Below the pieces are notes generated by a model. That model saw only the letters and a list, made by a program, of their open reading frames with translations. It was not told the origin of the DNA and searched no databases. DNA of 64,000 nucleotides, from the NCBI RefSeq assembly GCF_027625935.1, contig NZ_CP115300.1:1116001-1180000 (forward strand), in the 5' to 3' direction. This document shows, one piece after another, positions 6,856 to 16,319 of this stretch. Source of the DNA: Streptomyces camelliae. GTDB lineage: Bacteria; Actinomycetota; Actinomycetes; Streptomycetales; Streptomycetaceae. The translations under genes and the position numbers were made by a program. How positions within the stretch are numbered: position 1 is the stretch's first letter; each line of letters opens with the position of its first letter.

Positions 6856-9306
6856 TCAGCCCTCGGGGACGATGTCCGCCCACACCTGTTTGCCGCCGCT
6901 GACCGGGACCGTCCCCCAGGCCGCCGACACCGCCTCCACCAGCAGGATGCCGCGCCCGCCGGTGGCCTCCCAGCCGATGCTGGTGGGCTTGACGGGGCTG
7001 CGCGGCGAGGCGTCGGTGACCGACAGGCGCAGCCGGTGGTTGACCAGGCTGAGGTCGAGGCGGACCTGACCGTCGGTGTGCACGAGGGCGTTGGTGACGA
7101 GCTCGGAGACCACCAGCAGGGCCGTGTCCAGGGTGTCCTGCGAGACGCCCCAGGTGCGCAGAGTGCGCCGGGTGAAGCGGCGGGCGTGCCCGACCGCCTG
7201 CGGGACCCGCCACACCGTCCAGCTCTCCCGCAGCGGGCGTACGGCCATCCCGTCGTAGCGCATCAGCAGCAGGGCGACGTCGTCGGTGCGGTGGGCGCCG
7301 GCGAGCAGGGCGTCGGCGACCTGGCCGAGGTGCTCGGGGTCGGCGGCGGACAGCTCGCGCACGAGCCGCTCCATGCCCTCGTCGAGGTCGCAGTCCACCG
7401 ACTCCACCAGGCCGTCGGTGGTCAGCGCGAGCACCGTGCCGGGCTGGAGCCTGAGCGGGGTCATCGGGAAGTCCGCCTGCCCGAGCACACCGAGCGGCGG
7501 GCCGCCCTCGGCGTCCACGATCTCGGTGCTGCCGTCCGGGTGGCGCAGCACCGGCTCCAGATGGCCGGCGCGTACGCACCAGGCGGTGCCCTCCTCCATG
7601 TCGACGTCGACGTAGGCGCAGGTGGCGAAGAGGTCGGTCTCCATGTCCAGCAGCAGCCGGTTGGCGTGCGCGACGACCACGTCCGGGGTGTGGCCCTCGG
7701 CGGCGTAGGCACGCAGGGCGGTACGCATCTGGCCCATCAGGGTGGCGGCGCCCGCGTTGTGGCCCTGGACGTCGCCGATGACGAAGGCCACGTGGTGGTC
7801 GGCGAGCGGGATCACGTCGTACCAGTCGCCGCCGACCTCCAGCCCGGCGACAGTGGGCAGATAGCGGGCGACGGCGACCGCGCCGGGCAGCCGGGGCAGC
7901 CGGCGCGGCAGCAGGGTGCGCTGGAGCATGCCGACGAGTTCGTGCTCGGCGTCGAAGGCGTGGGCGCGCAGCAGGGCCTGGCCGGTCAGACCGGCGCAGG
8001 CGGTGAGCAGGGCGCGTTCGTCGGGGCCGAAGTCGTGCGGCCGGTCCCAGCCGATCAGGCAGGCGCCGGCCACCCGGCCGCCTGCGGGCAGCGGCAGCAC
8101 CGCGAGGCCGCCGGGGCCGACGCCGGCGAGGGCGGGCTCCAGCCGACTGCCGGCGGGCCAGATCCGGGCGCGGCCCTCGCGCAGCGCCGCGGCCAGGGTG
8201 GGCATGGAGCGCACCGGCGCGTCGGGCCACTCGGTGCGCCATTCGGTGCGCCACAGCTCGGGCCAGGCCTCGGGTTCGGGCGGATCGAGGACGGTGACGA
8301 CGAGGCGGTCGTTCTCCAGTTCGGCGAGGGCGATCCGGTCGGCCTGCAGCGGTGCCCGCAGGGCGGCGACGACGGCCCGGCCGACGTCCTTGACCGTGCC
8401 GGCGGTGGCGAGGGCGGCGGCCAGGCGCTGCACCCGGGCGACGTCGGTGACGTCGGAGCGCAGCGTGGAAACGTCGGCCACGGTGCCGACCAGCCGGGCC
8501 GGACGGCCCTCCCCGCCGGGCAGCAGCCGGCCGCGCAGCCGCAGCCACAGGGGCTCGCCGGAGGGCTGGAGGATGCGGAACTCCAGTTCGCGTTCGCCGA
8601 TGGTCATGTGGTCGGCTTCGACCACGGACATCAGCGCGGGCACGTCCTCGGGCACGGTCCGGGCGAGGAGGGTCTCCACCCGGCCGTCGAAGCTGTCCCG
8701 GGCGAGCCCGAACAGCCGCAGGATGGCGTCGCCGACCTCGACCCGGCCGGTGTCCATGGCCAGGCTGAAGACGTCCGCGGGCAGCTCGCCGGTCTCCCCC
8801 TCGGCGGCCGGGACGGGTACGGCGACCGCGCGGGCGATCAGCTCCAGGCAGGCCCGTTCGTCGCCGCCGAAGCCGCCGGGATGCTCGCTGACGGCCAGCA
8901 GGGCGCCCGCGCCCGCCGGGCCGAGCGGCAGGGCGGCCACGGAGAAGTCCTGGGACGGGGTGCGCCGCGCCTCGGAGAAGCCGGCCAGCTGTTCCGGACC
9001 CAGCCACTGCGGGCGGCCGGTGCGGTGTGCCTCGGCGACCGGGGAGCCGCCGGCCGCCGGATAGGCGTCCCGGAGCCCGTACAGGGTGCGCGGCAGGCCC
9101 GCCGACTCGGCGAGGCACAGCTGATCGGGGTCGTCGCCGGGCGTGTACACCCCGGCGAAGGCCGCGCCGGAGAACACCAGCGCCTGTTCGAGGACCCGGT
9201 GGAGCCGGTCCGGGAGGCCCTCGGACACGCCGAGGGCGTCGAGGGCGGCCTCGGCACGCTCCGGCCCCGTCCTCGTTCCGCCGACCGCAGCGCCGTCCCT
9301 CACCAC
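6856..9306 (-). CDS. GAF/PAS-SpoIIE serine phosphatase with C-terminal HATPase domain
   Basis: An 816-residue cytoplasmic signalling protein. Order: GAF-like sensor (about 30-170), PAS-like region (about 180-280), second GAF (about 290-440), PP2C/SpoIIE phosphatase (about 455-660; metal ligands in GGDWYDV, GDVQGHN and DDVAL), then an RsbW-like kinase fold (about 690-810; SELVTNALVHT and GGRGILLV motifs). Such proteins dephosphorylate anti-sigma antagonists (RsbU role) and can also act as anti-sigma switch kinases. Two adjacent GTG codons (9306 and 9303) could start it. It is divergent from the lanthipeptide synthetase remnant and one of three related phosphatases in the window. Confidence 0.9.
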   Translation of the reverse strand: MVRDGAAVGGTRTGPERAEAALDALGVSEGLPDRLHRVLEQALVFSGAAFAGVYTPGDDPDQLCLAESAGLPRTLYGLRDAYPAAGGSPVAEAHRTGRPQWLGPEQLAGFSEARRTPSQDFSVAALPLGPAGAGALLAVSEHPGGFGGDERACLELIARAVAVPVPAAEGETGELPADVFSLAMDTGRVEVGDAILRLFGLARDSFDGRVETLLARTVPEDVPALMSVVEADHMTIGERELEFRILQPSGEPLWLRLRGRLLPGGEGRPARLVGTVADVSTLRSDVTDVARVQRLAAALATAGTVKDVGRAVVAALRAPLQADRIALAELENDRLVVTVLDPPEPEAWPELWRTEWRTEWPDAPVRSMPTLAAALREGRARIWPAGSRLEPALAGVGPGGLAVLPLPAGGRVAGACLIGWDRPHDFGPDERALLTACAGLTGQALLRAHAFDAEHELVGMLQRTLLPRRLPRLPGAVAVARYLPTVAGLEVGGDWYDVIPLADHHVAFVIGDVQGHNAGAATLMGQMRTALRAYAAEGHTPDVVVAHANRLLLDMETDLFATCAYVDVDMEEGTAWCVRAGHLEPVLRHPDGSTEIVDAEGGPPLGVLGQADFPMTPLRLQPGTVLALTTDGLVESVDCDLDEGMERLVRELSAADPEHLGQVADALLAGAHRTDDVALLLMRYDGMAVRPLRESWTVWRVPQAVGHARRFTRRTLRTWGVSQDTLDTALLVVSELVTNALVHTDGQVRLDLSLVNHRLRLSVTDASPRSPVKPTSIGWEATGGRGILLVEAVSAAWGTVPVSGGKQVWADIVPEG

Positions 9307-9545
9307 TTCGCCATTACAGCGCGTGTGAGCCTCCTGCGCAGCCCCTGTGAACGCTCCGGACGCCTCGGTGACCGCTCCGGGTGTACCGCGCGCCCGTCCG
9401 CTCGAAAGCCGCCGAACACATCTTGACCCATGAGTTCCGCACGCCGACCTCGTGACAGACGTGACTGTCCGCAGCCGTGTGACGCCTGCGCGTGTCTGTT
9501 CCGGTCACCGGGATTCCGGTCGCCGAGGACGAGAGCGGGAGGGGC

Positions 9546-10001
9546 ATGGACAAGCGGTACGAGGTGTACGCGCTGGCCGACCGGCATTTCTACGACACCC
9601 CCGACCGGCTCTCGGCGGACGGGCGGGAGCCCGCGCCGCTGTTCGCCACGGCGCGCCGCACCGTCCCGGCCGGCTGGCACGCGGCACGCTCCGGCGACCG
9701 GCTGACACTGACCCCGCTCGGCGCGGACGGCGCGCCACTGCCGTCGCCGGCCCAGGGCTGGAAGATCCACTCCTCGGCGACCGCGGCGAACGCCGACCGG
9801 ATCGCCGCCGTCGTCTGGGACTCCTGCGTACCGCGCCGCATCCCGTTCAAGTTCGTGCCCGGCCCGTATCTGCTGCACCTGCGCAACGCCAAGTACGCGG
9901 GCCGCGACACGAGCGGGAAGTTCGTCACGCTGTACCCGGCGGACGAGGAGCAACTGCACCGGACACTGCGCGAGCTGGGCGCACTGCCGGCGGGGTTGTG
10001 A
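9546..10001 (+). pseudogene. Truncated class III lanthipeptide synthetase (LanKC N-terminus only)
   Basis: The 151 residues match the conserved N-terminal region of RamC/LanKC enzymes (MDKRYEVYALADRHFYDTP, PAQGWKIHSSAT, VPFKF-like IPFKFVPGPYLLHLRNAKYAG, GKFVTLYPADEEQL). Full enzymes are about 850-900 residues, with lyase, Ser/Thr kinase and cyclase domains. Here translation stops within a few codons of GALPAGL, where homologues continue with a GEPGPYIL-type segment. A strong site (gggagggg) precedes ATG 9546. The break coincides with the left edge of the TnpB element, so truncation by insertion and deletion is the likely cause. No precursor peptide is visible in 9307-9545. Confidence 0.8.
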
Positions 10002-11812
10002 ACTACTGCCGGGAAAGAGGACATGAATGTGTTCCGGTGCGCATGAGTGGGTCTGTGCCGTGGTGGGCGTGCAGGGAACGAGAGTTCCGTCGTCGAATGG
10101 GTGACCTTGGCGGGTGGTGGTCGTCGAGTGGGGTGTCGGGGTTCTGCGGGTCGGGAGGGGAGGGTGAGCGTGGCGGGCGGACTGCGGGAGATGGCGGCAC
10201 CGTTCGTGGTGCCCGGGCCGTCCGGAGTCGCGGTCCGTGACCGGCTCAAGCAGCTGACCGCCGAGGACGAACGAGTGCTCCGCATGGTCGGCGATCACCT
10301 CGGCTCGCTCGCCTCCCGCGACCTGAAGGCACGCTGCACGGCCGGGCTGGATCATGACAGCGATGCGTGGGCGCAGCGGAAGCGGGTACTGACCGGGCAG
10401 TCGTCCTCACGGTGGGCGGGGTCGGTCACGAAGGCCACCCACGACCAGTGGAGACTGGCCCGGCGCGCCCAGCTCGCGCACATGCAGAACCTCCAGGCGG
10501 GGGTGCGCACGATCGCACACCGACTCTCCCTGCCCGTGGGAGAGAAAGGCAGCAGCAGGCACGTGCCGGGCGGTTACCGCTCTCGGCGCGAGTGGCATGC
10601 CAGGTCCCGCCGCCTACGCGTCCTTCAGGGCCGGCTCGAAGCGGAGCGGGCCGACTGGCAGGCCGGCATCGTGCACGTGGTGCGGCGGCAAGCAGCTGCT
10701 GACCACCCGCCATCACCTTCAGGCGGCCCAGCTCACCGAGGCCGAATGGCGGGCCCGGTGGGAGGCCGGACGCCGGTTCCTCCAGGCCGACGGGGAGTCG
10801 GGGAAGCGGTTCGGCAACGAGACCGTCCGTGTCACCCCCGACGGTGAGGTGAGCATCAAGCTCCCTGCCCTGCTGGCGTATCTGGCGAACGCCCCGCACG
10901 GTCGGTACGTGCTCACCGCCCGGGTGGCGTTCGCGCACCGAGGCGAGCAGTGGGGCGACCGCATCACCGCGAACCGGGCCGTGGCCTATCGCCTCCACGA
11001 AGACATCCTGCGCGGCCGCTGGTACCTCGCCGTCTCCTGGACCATCCCTCCGGCCACGATCGTGCCCCTTTCGGCGGCCCGTGCGAACGGGATGATCGGT
11101 GTCGACACCAACGCCGACCTCCCCCACCGCCGCCTGGCGCCTTGACCTGTACGGCAATCCGGTGTACGGCAATCCGGTGGGCGCGCCACCCCGGTTCGGC
11201 TACGACCCGTCCGGCACCGCCGCCCACCGCGACGCCCAGGTCCGCCACGCCCTCATCCGCCTCCTGCACGTCGCCGAACGCCACGGCCTCGCCATCGCCG
11301 TCGAAGACCTCGTCTTCACCGCGGAGAAGACCCGCGAGAAACACGGCAGACGCAAGCGGTTCCGCAAGCTCATCAGCGGCATGCCCGTGGCCGGACTACG
11401 GGCGCGGCTGGTCAGCATGGCCGCTGAGCTGGGGATCACCCTCGTCGCGGTCGACCCGGCCTACACCTTCAAGTGGGGCGCGCAGCACTGGCAGAAGCCC
11501 CGCACCAGCACCAAGCGGGCCACCACGCGGCACGACGCCGCGGCGGTGACCATCGCACGACGCGCCCTCGGGCACCGTATCCGGCGACGGACGGCACCGC
11601 CCCCGCAGCACCAGAGCGATGCTGCGGGGCATCGGACCGCCCAGGCCGGACCTGGTGTCCGAGGGCGTGAGGGAACCCGCCCCCGCCTTCCCGGACCACG
11701 GACACGATCCGTACCGCCCGGACGCGGAGCGAACTCGGGGGACCAGTGTGCCCAACACCGTTCGGGACACGCGGCTGAGCCTGTGCAACTCATGCTCAGT
11801 CTCTAGGAACGG
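9997..11812 (+). mobile_element. Decayed IS605/IS1341-type element carrying only tnpB
   Basis: A block of foreign sequence sits between two truncated genes, the LanKC N-terminus on the left and the receiver-domain fragment on the right. It contains one TnpB-type gene and no TnpA transposase, as in IS1341-like elements. Boundaries are estimated from where homology to the flanking genes stops, to within about 20 bases. No terminal inverted repeats are expected for this family and none were seen. Because both flanking genes are broken, the insertion was accompanied or followed by loss of intervening DNA. Confidence 0.7.
10164..11806 (+). pseudogene. tnpB: TnpB-like RNA-guided nuclease gene, frameshifted
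   Basis: The three RuvC acidic positions survive in pieces: D in GVDTNAD, E in IAVEDLVF and D in TRHDAAAVTI. The reading frame changes near 10683 (between HVVR and GGKQLLTTRHHL) and again near 11117-11130 (between VDTNAD and AAWRLD), so no intact protein is made. The usual C-terminal zinc finger is replaced by DPAYTFKWGAQHW, as I recall from other Streptomyces members of this group. A 15-bp unit (tacggcaatccggtg) is duplicated at 11150-11179. GTG 10164 follows gggaggggaggg. The final part (SVPPGRGANSGDQCAQHRSG) is the low-complexity end where TnpB elements encode their guide RNA. Confidence 0.8.
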
Positions 11813-11995
11813 TATGCCGTGGCCGTCGGCACAGCCCAGGTCCGCCGCGCACACGTCCGGCGAGACCGACCGTATCCGCGCCGCCGCGCCCCGCCACGGC
11901 GTGTCGTCCACGTCCAGCCCGGGTTCCCGGCCCAGCCACTCCGCCAGGACCGCTCGCACCAGACACGCGTCGTGCACCAGGAGTAACCGGATCAC
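11813..11995 (-). pseudogene. Truncated response-regulator receiver domain
   Basis: From GTG 11995 the frame encodes about 60 residues (VIRLLLVHDACLVRAVLAEW, then PDVCAADL) that resemble the first half of a CheY-like receiver domain of the LuxR/NarL type. The pair of acidic residues normally in the first loop is HD here. After ADGHGIPF the sequence runs into the TnpB element and homology ends, so the phosphoacceptor region's second half and the DNA-binding domain are gone. It was probably a regulator of the lanthipeptide locus whose synthetase is also truncated; that link is inference. Confidence 0.55.
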
Positions 11996-12427
11996 TGTCC
12001 GCCCCCTCGCAAGCTCGTCCTGCCTCAATCCGCGCCGCTCTTCGCAGCTCGTTCCCGTGCCTTCCCGCCGCCCGTGCCGTCGTGCCCGGTGCGGCCGGCC
12101 CGGTGGTCACCGTCGCGGCCCTCCCCCTCGTCCGCCCTCGGCCGCCCTCGGCCGCCCTCGTCCCCCTCGTCCCGTGCGCCGTCCACGTGGTGGTCCACGG
12201 CGCGGAAAGCGCCTGCCCATTCTTGGGCGCGTCCTTCGTTCGCGGGCGCGGAGAATCGGTCATCAGGGTGCGCGGGGGCGCACGCGGAGCACTCGTACGC
12301 CGCCCGCGCTTCCGACACCTCCGGCCCCAGGTCTCGTACGGCGCGGGCGCTCGCCGTGCGCGGCGGGCTCCCGCGAGGGAGTCTGGTCCCCGGGGTGCGA
12401 CGGACGGCCGGGCGAGGAGGTGGTGGC
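11996..12427. other. Intergenic, low-complexity C-rich repeats
   Basis: Between the receiver fragment and the next phosphatase I find no convincing gene. At 12131-12160 there are three near-identical 10-base units (tccgccctcg then gccgccctcg twice) followed by further ccctcgt variants. Open frames crossing it have amino-acid compositions dominated by Arg, Ala and Gly and no family resemblance. The stretch just before 12428 supplies the aggagg site of the phosphatase gene. Confidence 0.5.
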
Positions 12428-14575
12428 GTGTCCGACGGGCCAGGGCCAGGGTCTGGACAGGCGCCGCCGGCCGACGGGGCAGCGGCCGGCAGGCCGGTGC
12501 TGTCGCTCGAACTGACCTCGATGATCGAGGAGGTGCAGGCGCACTCCGGGGCGGTGTATCTGCTGCGCACCGACGAGCCGGTCCTGGAGATGGCGGTGCA
12601 CGCGGGCATGCCCCGGGCGTTCGCGGCGCCCTGGGAGCGGGTCGGGCTGAGCGCGCCGATCCCGGTCGCCGACGCGGCGCGCGAGCGGCGGCTGGTGTGG
12701 GTGGGCGGCGAGGAGGCGATGGCTGGCCGCTATCCGCGGATCGCGGTGGTGCTGCCGTACCCGTTCGCGCTGGCCGCGGTGCCCGTGGCGACCGAGAGCC
12801 GGGTGTACGGCGCGGTGTTCGTGACCTGGCCGGGCGCGCATCCGCCGGAGCTGTCGGACAGGGAGCGCGCGCATCTGACGGCGGCCTGCGACCGGCTCGC
12901 GCTGCGGCTGGAACGGGCCGCCGCGGAGAACCGGCCGATCGGCCCCGAGGCCGATGTGCTGCCGGTGCCGGCGTCGGGGGTGGCGGACACGCTGGGCTCC
13001 GTCGAGGCGACGCGGATGGTGGCCCGGCTGCCGTACGGGCTGATGTCGCTGGATCTGCACGGCCGGATCGTGTTCGTCAACGCGGCCGCCGTCGAGCTGC
13101 TCGGCAGACCGGCCGGGGAACTGCTCGGCACGCTGCCGTGGGTGTCGGTGCCCTGGCTCAACGACCCGACGTACGAGGACCGTTACCGGGCGGCGCTGCT
13201 CAGTCAGCAGGTGACGTCGTTCGTGGCGATGCGCCCGCCGGGCGAGTGGCTGTCGTTCCGGATGTACCCGAGCACGAACGGGCTGAGTGTGCGCGTCACC
13301 CGGGCCCGGGCGATGGCGGACATGACGCCCGGGGCCGTGCAGAGCGGTCCGGCGCCGGCCCGGCTCGTGACGATCTCGCAGGTGCTGAGCCTCGCGGGCG
13401 CGCTGACCGAGGCGGTGGGCGTGCAGGACGTGGTGCAGCTGGTGTGGGACGAGGTGACCCCGGCCGTCGGCGGCAAGGCGATGGTGATCCTCGGCTCGCA
13501 GGGCGGTCGGCTGCATGTGCTGGGGCACCGGGGGTACGACGACCCGCATGTCGTGGAGCGGTTCGACGGGCTGCCGCTGACCGAGCGCACCCCGGGCACC
13601 CACGCCCTGACCAGTGGGGTCCCCGCGTTCTTCGACTCGCAGGAGCAGTTGGAGCGGCTGTATCCGGGCCGGCACGAGACCCCGGACGGCTTCGCGGCCT
13701 GGGCGTATCTGCCGCTGATCGCGTCCGGGCGGCCGGTGGGCACGTGTGTGCTGGCGTACGCCGAGCCGCACGCCTTCCCCGCCGACGAACGGGCCGTGCT
13801 GACCTCCCTCGGCGGGCTGATCGCGCAGGCGCTGGAGCGGGCCCAGCTCTACGACGCCAAGCACCGCCTCGCGCACGGCCTCCAGCAGGCGCTGCTGCCC
13901 AGTTCGCTGGCGCCGCCGCCCGGCATCGAGGCCGCCGCCCGCTATCTGCCGGCCATGCACGGCATGGACATCGGCGGCGACTTCTACGACCTGGTGCCGA
14001 CGCTGCCGCTGACGGCGGCCGTGATCGGGGACGTCCAGGGGCACAACGTGACGGCGGCGGGCCTGATGGGGCAGATCCGTACCGGGGTGCGGGCGTACAC
14101 CACGGTCGGGCAGGCGCCGCACGAGGTGATGAGCAGCACCAACCGGCTGCTGATCGACCTCGGTGCCGAACTGTTCGCCAGCTGTCTGTACCTGCGGCTG
14201 GATCCGGCGCGCGGGCGGGCCGTGATGGCGCGGGCGGGGCATCCGCCGCCGCTGCTGAGACGGCCGGACGGGCGGGTGCGGGTGCTGGACCTGGCCGGCG
14301 GCCCGCTGCTCGGGATCGACGCGGCGGCCGTGTATCCGACGACCGAGGTGTCCCTCGCGCCCGGCTCGGTGCTGGTCCTGTACACCGACGGCCTGGTGGA
14401 GTCCCCCGGCATCGACATCGAGGACGCGCTGGTCGACCTCGGCGGGCTGCTGTCGGAGGCCGGCGACCAGCCGCTGGAGCGGCTCGCGGACGAGGTCGTA
14501 CGGCACAACGCCGCCGCGCGGGGGCGGGTGGACGATGTGGCGGTGCTGCTGCTGCGGGCCTGTACCGGGCCGTGA
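12428..14575 (+). CDS. GAF-PAS-GAF SpoIIE-type serine phosphatase
   Basis: A 715-residue cytoplasmic protein with a GAF-like domain (about 25-150), a PAS domain (about 180-290; YGLMSLDLHGRIVFVNAAAVELLGR), a second GAF (about 315-465) and a PP2C/SpoIIE phosphatase (about 480-712; GGDFYDL, GDVQGHN, DDVAVLLL). Unlike the other two phosphatases in the window it has no HATPase domain. GTG 12428 is chosen because gaggagg lies seven bases upstream; the open frame continues further upstream but in low-complexity sequence. It probably dephosphorylates a STAS-type anti-anti-sigma factor. A strong terminator follows. Confidence 0.88.
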   Translation: MSDGPGPGSGQAPPADGAAAGRPVLSLELTSMIEEVQAHSGAVYLLRTDEPVLEMAVHAGMPRAFAAPWERVGLSAPIPVADAARERRLVWVGGEEAMAGRYPRIAVVLPYPFALAAVPVATESRVYGAVFVTWPGAHPPELSDRERAHLTAACDRLALRLERAAAENRPIGPEADVLPVPASGVADTLGSVEATRMVARLPYGLMSLDLHGRIVFVNAAAVELLGRPAGELLGTLPWVSVPWLNDPTYEDRYRAALLSQQVTSFVAMRPPGEWLSFRMYPSTNGLSVRVTRARAMADMTPGAVQSGPAPARLVTISQVLSLAGALTEAVGVQDVVQLVWDEVTPAVGGKAMVILGSQGGRLHVLGHRGYDDPHVVERFDGLPLTERTPGTHALTSGVPAFFDSQEQLERLYPGRHETPDGFAAWAYLPLIASGRPVGTCVLAYAEPHAFPADERAVLTSLGGLIAQALERAQLYDAKHRLAHGLQQALLPSSLAPPPGIEAAARYLPAMHGMDIGGDFYDLVPTLPLTAAVIGDVQGHNVTAAGLMGQIRTGVRAYTTVGQAPHEVMSSTNRLLIDLGAELFASCLYLRLDPARGRAVMARAGHPPPLLRRPDGRVRVLDLAGGPLLGIDAAAVYPTTEVSLAPGSVLVLYTDGLVESPGIDIEDALVDLGGLLSEAGDQPLERLADEVVRHNAAARGRVDDVAVLLLRACTGP

Positions 14576-14586
14576 GGCGGGCAGCG

Positions 14587-14616
14587 GGTCCGGCCCTCCC
14601 GCCGGAGGGCCGGACC
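14587..14616 (+). terminator. Rho-independent-type hairpin after SpoIIE phosphatase
   Basis: A perfect 13-bp stem (ggtccggccctcc pairing with ggagggccggacc) with a 4-base cgcc loop starts 12 bases after the stop codon. There is no T run, as is usual in Streptomyces. Confidence 0.8.
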
Positions 14617-14680
14617 GTGTCCCCGCCGGCCGGGAACCGCGGGTGAGGCCGGTCGGGGAGCGCGGGGTGAGTCGCTCGGC

Positions 14681-16135
14681 TCAGCGTGTGCCGGTCAGGG
14701 ACGACGACCCGTCCTGCGCGGAACCGTTGCCGGACTGAGCGCTGCCGTTGCCGGACTGGTCAGCGGTGCCGGCACCGGACGGGGCGCTGCCGCTGCCCGT
14801 GCCCGACTGGTCACCGGCGCCGTTGCCGGAGGGGTCCGTGGCCGAGGCGGACGGGTCGGCGCTGCCGCCGATCTGGTCGCCGCCGGCGCCGGCCGGGTCG
14901 CTCGCCGAGGCCGACGGCGCGGCGGAGCCGGACTGGTCGCCCGCGCCGTTGCCCGCGTTACCGGCGTTGCCCGCGTTGCCGTTGCCGAGCGTCGCGCCGG
15001 TGGCCTGGAGGGCGGCGGTGACCGGCTGGAAGAAGGTCTCGCCGCCGCTGGTGCAGTCGCCGCTGCCGCCGGAGGTGAGGCCGACCGCGCCGCCGTCCTG
15101 GGTGAACAGGGAGCCGCCGCTGTCACCGGCCTCCGCGCACACATTGGTCTGGATGAGGCCGTTGACGGTGTCGGTGCCGCCCGGGACGGTCTCGCTCGCG
15201 AAGTTCACGGTGGCGTCCAGGCCGGTGACCTGGCCGTTGTGCAGTCCGGTGGTGGAGCCCATGCGGAAGACGGTCTCGCCGACGGTGGCGTCGGCGGCCT
15301 GGGTGATCTGCACGGTCTGGCCGTTGCCGGCATTGACCGTGCTGGACGTCTGTGTGGTCTTGTCGTTGTACTTGACGAGCGAGAAGTCGTTGCCGGGGAA
15401 CTTGGCCTGGTCGACGGTGGCGATGGGCTGGCCGTTCTGGGAGTCGGACCAGTCCTTGGCGGCGACTCCGCAGTGACCGGCCGTCAGGAAGGCGGGGCTG
15501 CCGTCGGCGGCGGTGACGTTGAAGCCGAGGGAGCAGCGCACGCCGCCCTGCTGGGTCTGGGCGAAGATGGCGTCGCCGCCCGCGACGAAGGTCTTGAAGG
15601 TGCCGGCGGACCTCTTCAGCGTCGCCATCCCGGAGCCGAGGCTCTGCACGGTCGACTGCAGTCTGTCCCACTTGGCGCCGGTGACGGTGGAATCGGCGGT
15701 GACGAGGACCTTGTTGGTGCGCGGGTCGACGGCCCAGGAGGTGCCGGGGATCGTCGCCTTGGTCTTCAGCGTCCCGGCGGCGGCCTTGAGCGCGCTGGTG
15801 CTGTTCTGCACCTGACGGACGACGGCGCCCGCGTTCTTGACCTGGGCGATCACGTTGTTGTCGCCGTTGACCACGTTCACGACCAGCTGCTGCTTGCCGC
15901 TGTCGAAGTACGCTCCGGCGAAGGCCTGGCCGAGGATCTTCTGCAGCTGGGCGGAAAGACCCGAGGCCTGCGAGGCCTTCAGGGTCCGGGCGGTGCCGAG
16001 GGTGCCCGCCGCGTTGGCGTCGTTCTTGTCCTGAGAGGCGTTGGCGTTGGGCAGCAGGAGAGCCGCCGCTCCGAGCGCCGCGACACCGCCCACCGCTATC
16101 GCGGCCTTGCGCTTGGGCATTCGCTTGTGACTCAA
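14681..16135 (-). CDS. Secreted streptogrisin-like S1 serine protease with low-complexity tail
   Basis: A 484-residue preproenzyme. A Lys-rich n-region and hydrophobic core form a signal peptide (1-34). A pro-region follows (about 35-184), then a trypsin-fold domain with His221 (LTAGHC), Asp250 (GNDFSLVKY) and Ser339 (AEAGDSGGS). Four Cys could form two disulfides in the protease fold. Residues 384-484 are a Gly/Asn/Ser/Asp tail with recurring GAGDQSG-type units that ordinary streptogrisins lack. TTG 16135 is taken as the start because aggagg lies eight bases upstream; ATG 16120 is the alternative. It acts extracellularly on proteins; family S1E. Confidence 0.88.
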   Translation of the reverse strand: MSHKRMPKRKAAIAVGGVAALGAAALLLPNANASQDKNDANAAGTLGTARTLKASQASGLSAQLQKILGQAFAGAYFDSGKQQLVVNVVNGDNNVIAQVKNAGAVVRQVQNSTSALKAAAGTLKTKATIPGTSWAVDPRTNKVLVTADSTVTGAKWDRLQSTVQSLGSGMATLKRSAGTFKTFVAGGDAIFAQTQQGGVRCSLGFNVTAADGSPAFLTAGHCGVAAKDWSDSQNGQPIATVDQAKFPGNDFSLVKYNDKTTQTSSTVNAGNGQTVQITQAADATVGETVFRMGSTTGLHNGQVTGLDATVNFASETVPGGTDTVNGLIQTNVCAEAGDSGGSLFTQDGGAVGLTSGGSGDCTSGGETFFQPVTAALQATGATLGNGNAGNAGNAGNGAGDQSGSAAPSASASDPAGAGGDQIGGSADPSASATDPSGNGAGDQSGTGSGSAPSGAGTADQSGNGSAQSGNGSAQDGSSSLTGTR

Positions 16136-16319
16136 CTTCTCGACCTCCTGGGGACGGGGGTCTGCCGCTCATCGGCAGTTCGGGATCGGGGCGCCTGGAT
16201 GGCCGTACGTACGCACCGGGCGCGCGCCGTGTTCAAAGCGGTGGCGCAACTTCCGCGCGGGGCGGGCGAATCGGCCACGCGACGCGTGCCTGGGCGGGCG
16301 GCCGGGAACAATCCCCCAT

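Noticed and set aside
9300..10355. A 351-residue frame opposite the LanKC remnant
   Set aside because: No homology, and the LanKC N-terminal match on the plus strand is strong with a good ribosome-binding site.
10601..11145. A separate intact small gene between the tnpB frameshifts
   Set aside because: Its protein is simply the middle third of TnpB read in a shifted frame and ends prematurely at LPHRRLAP.
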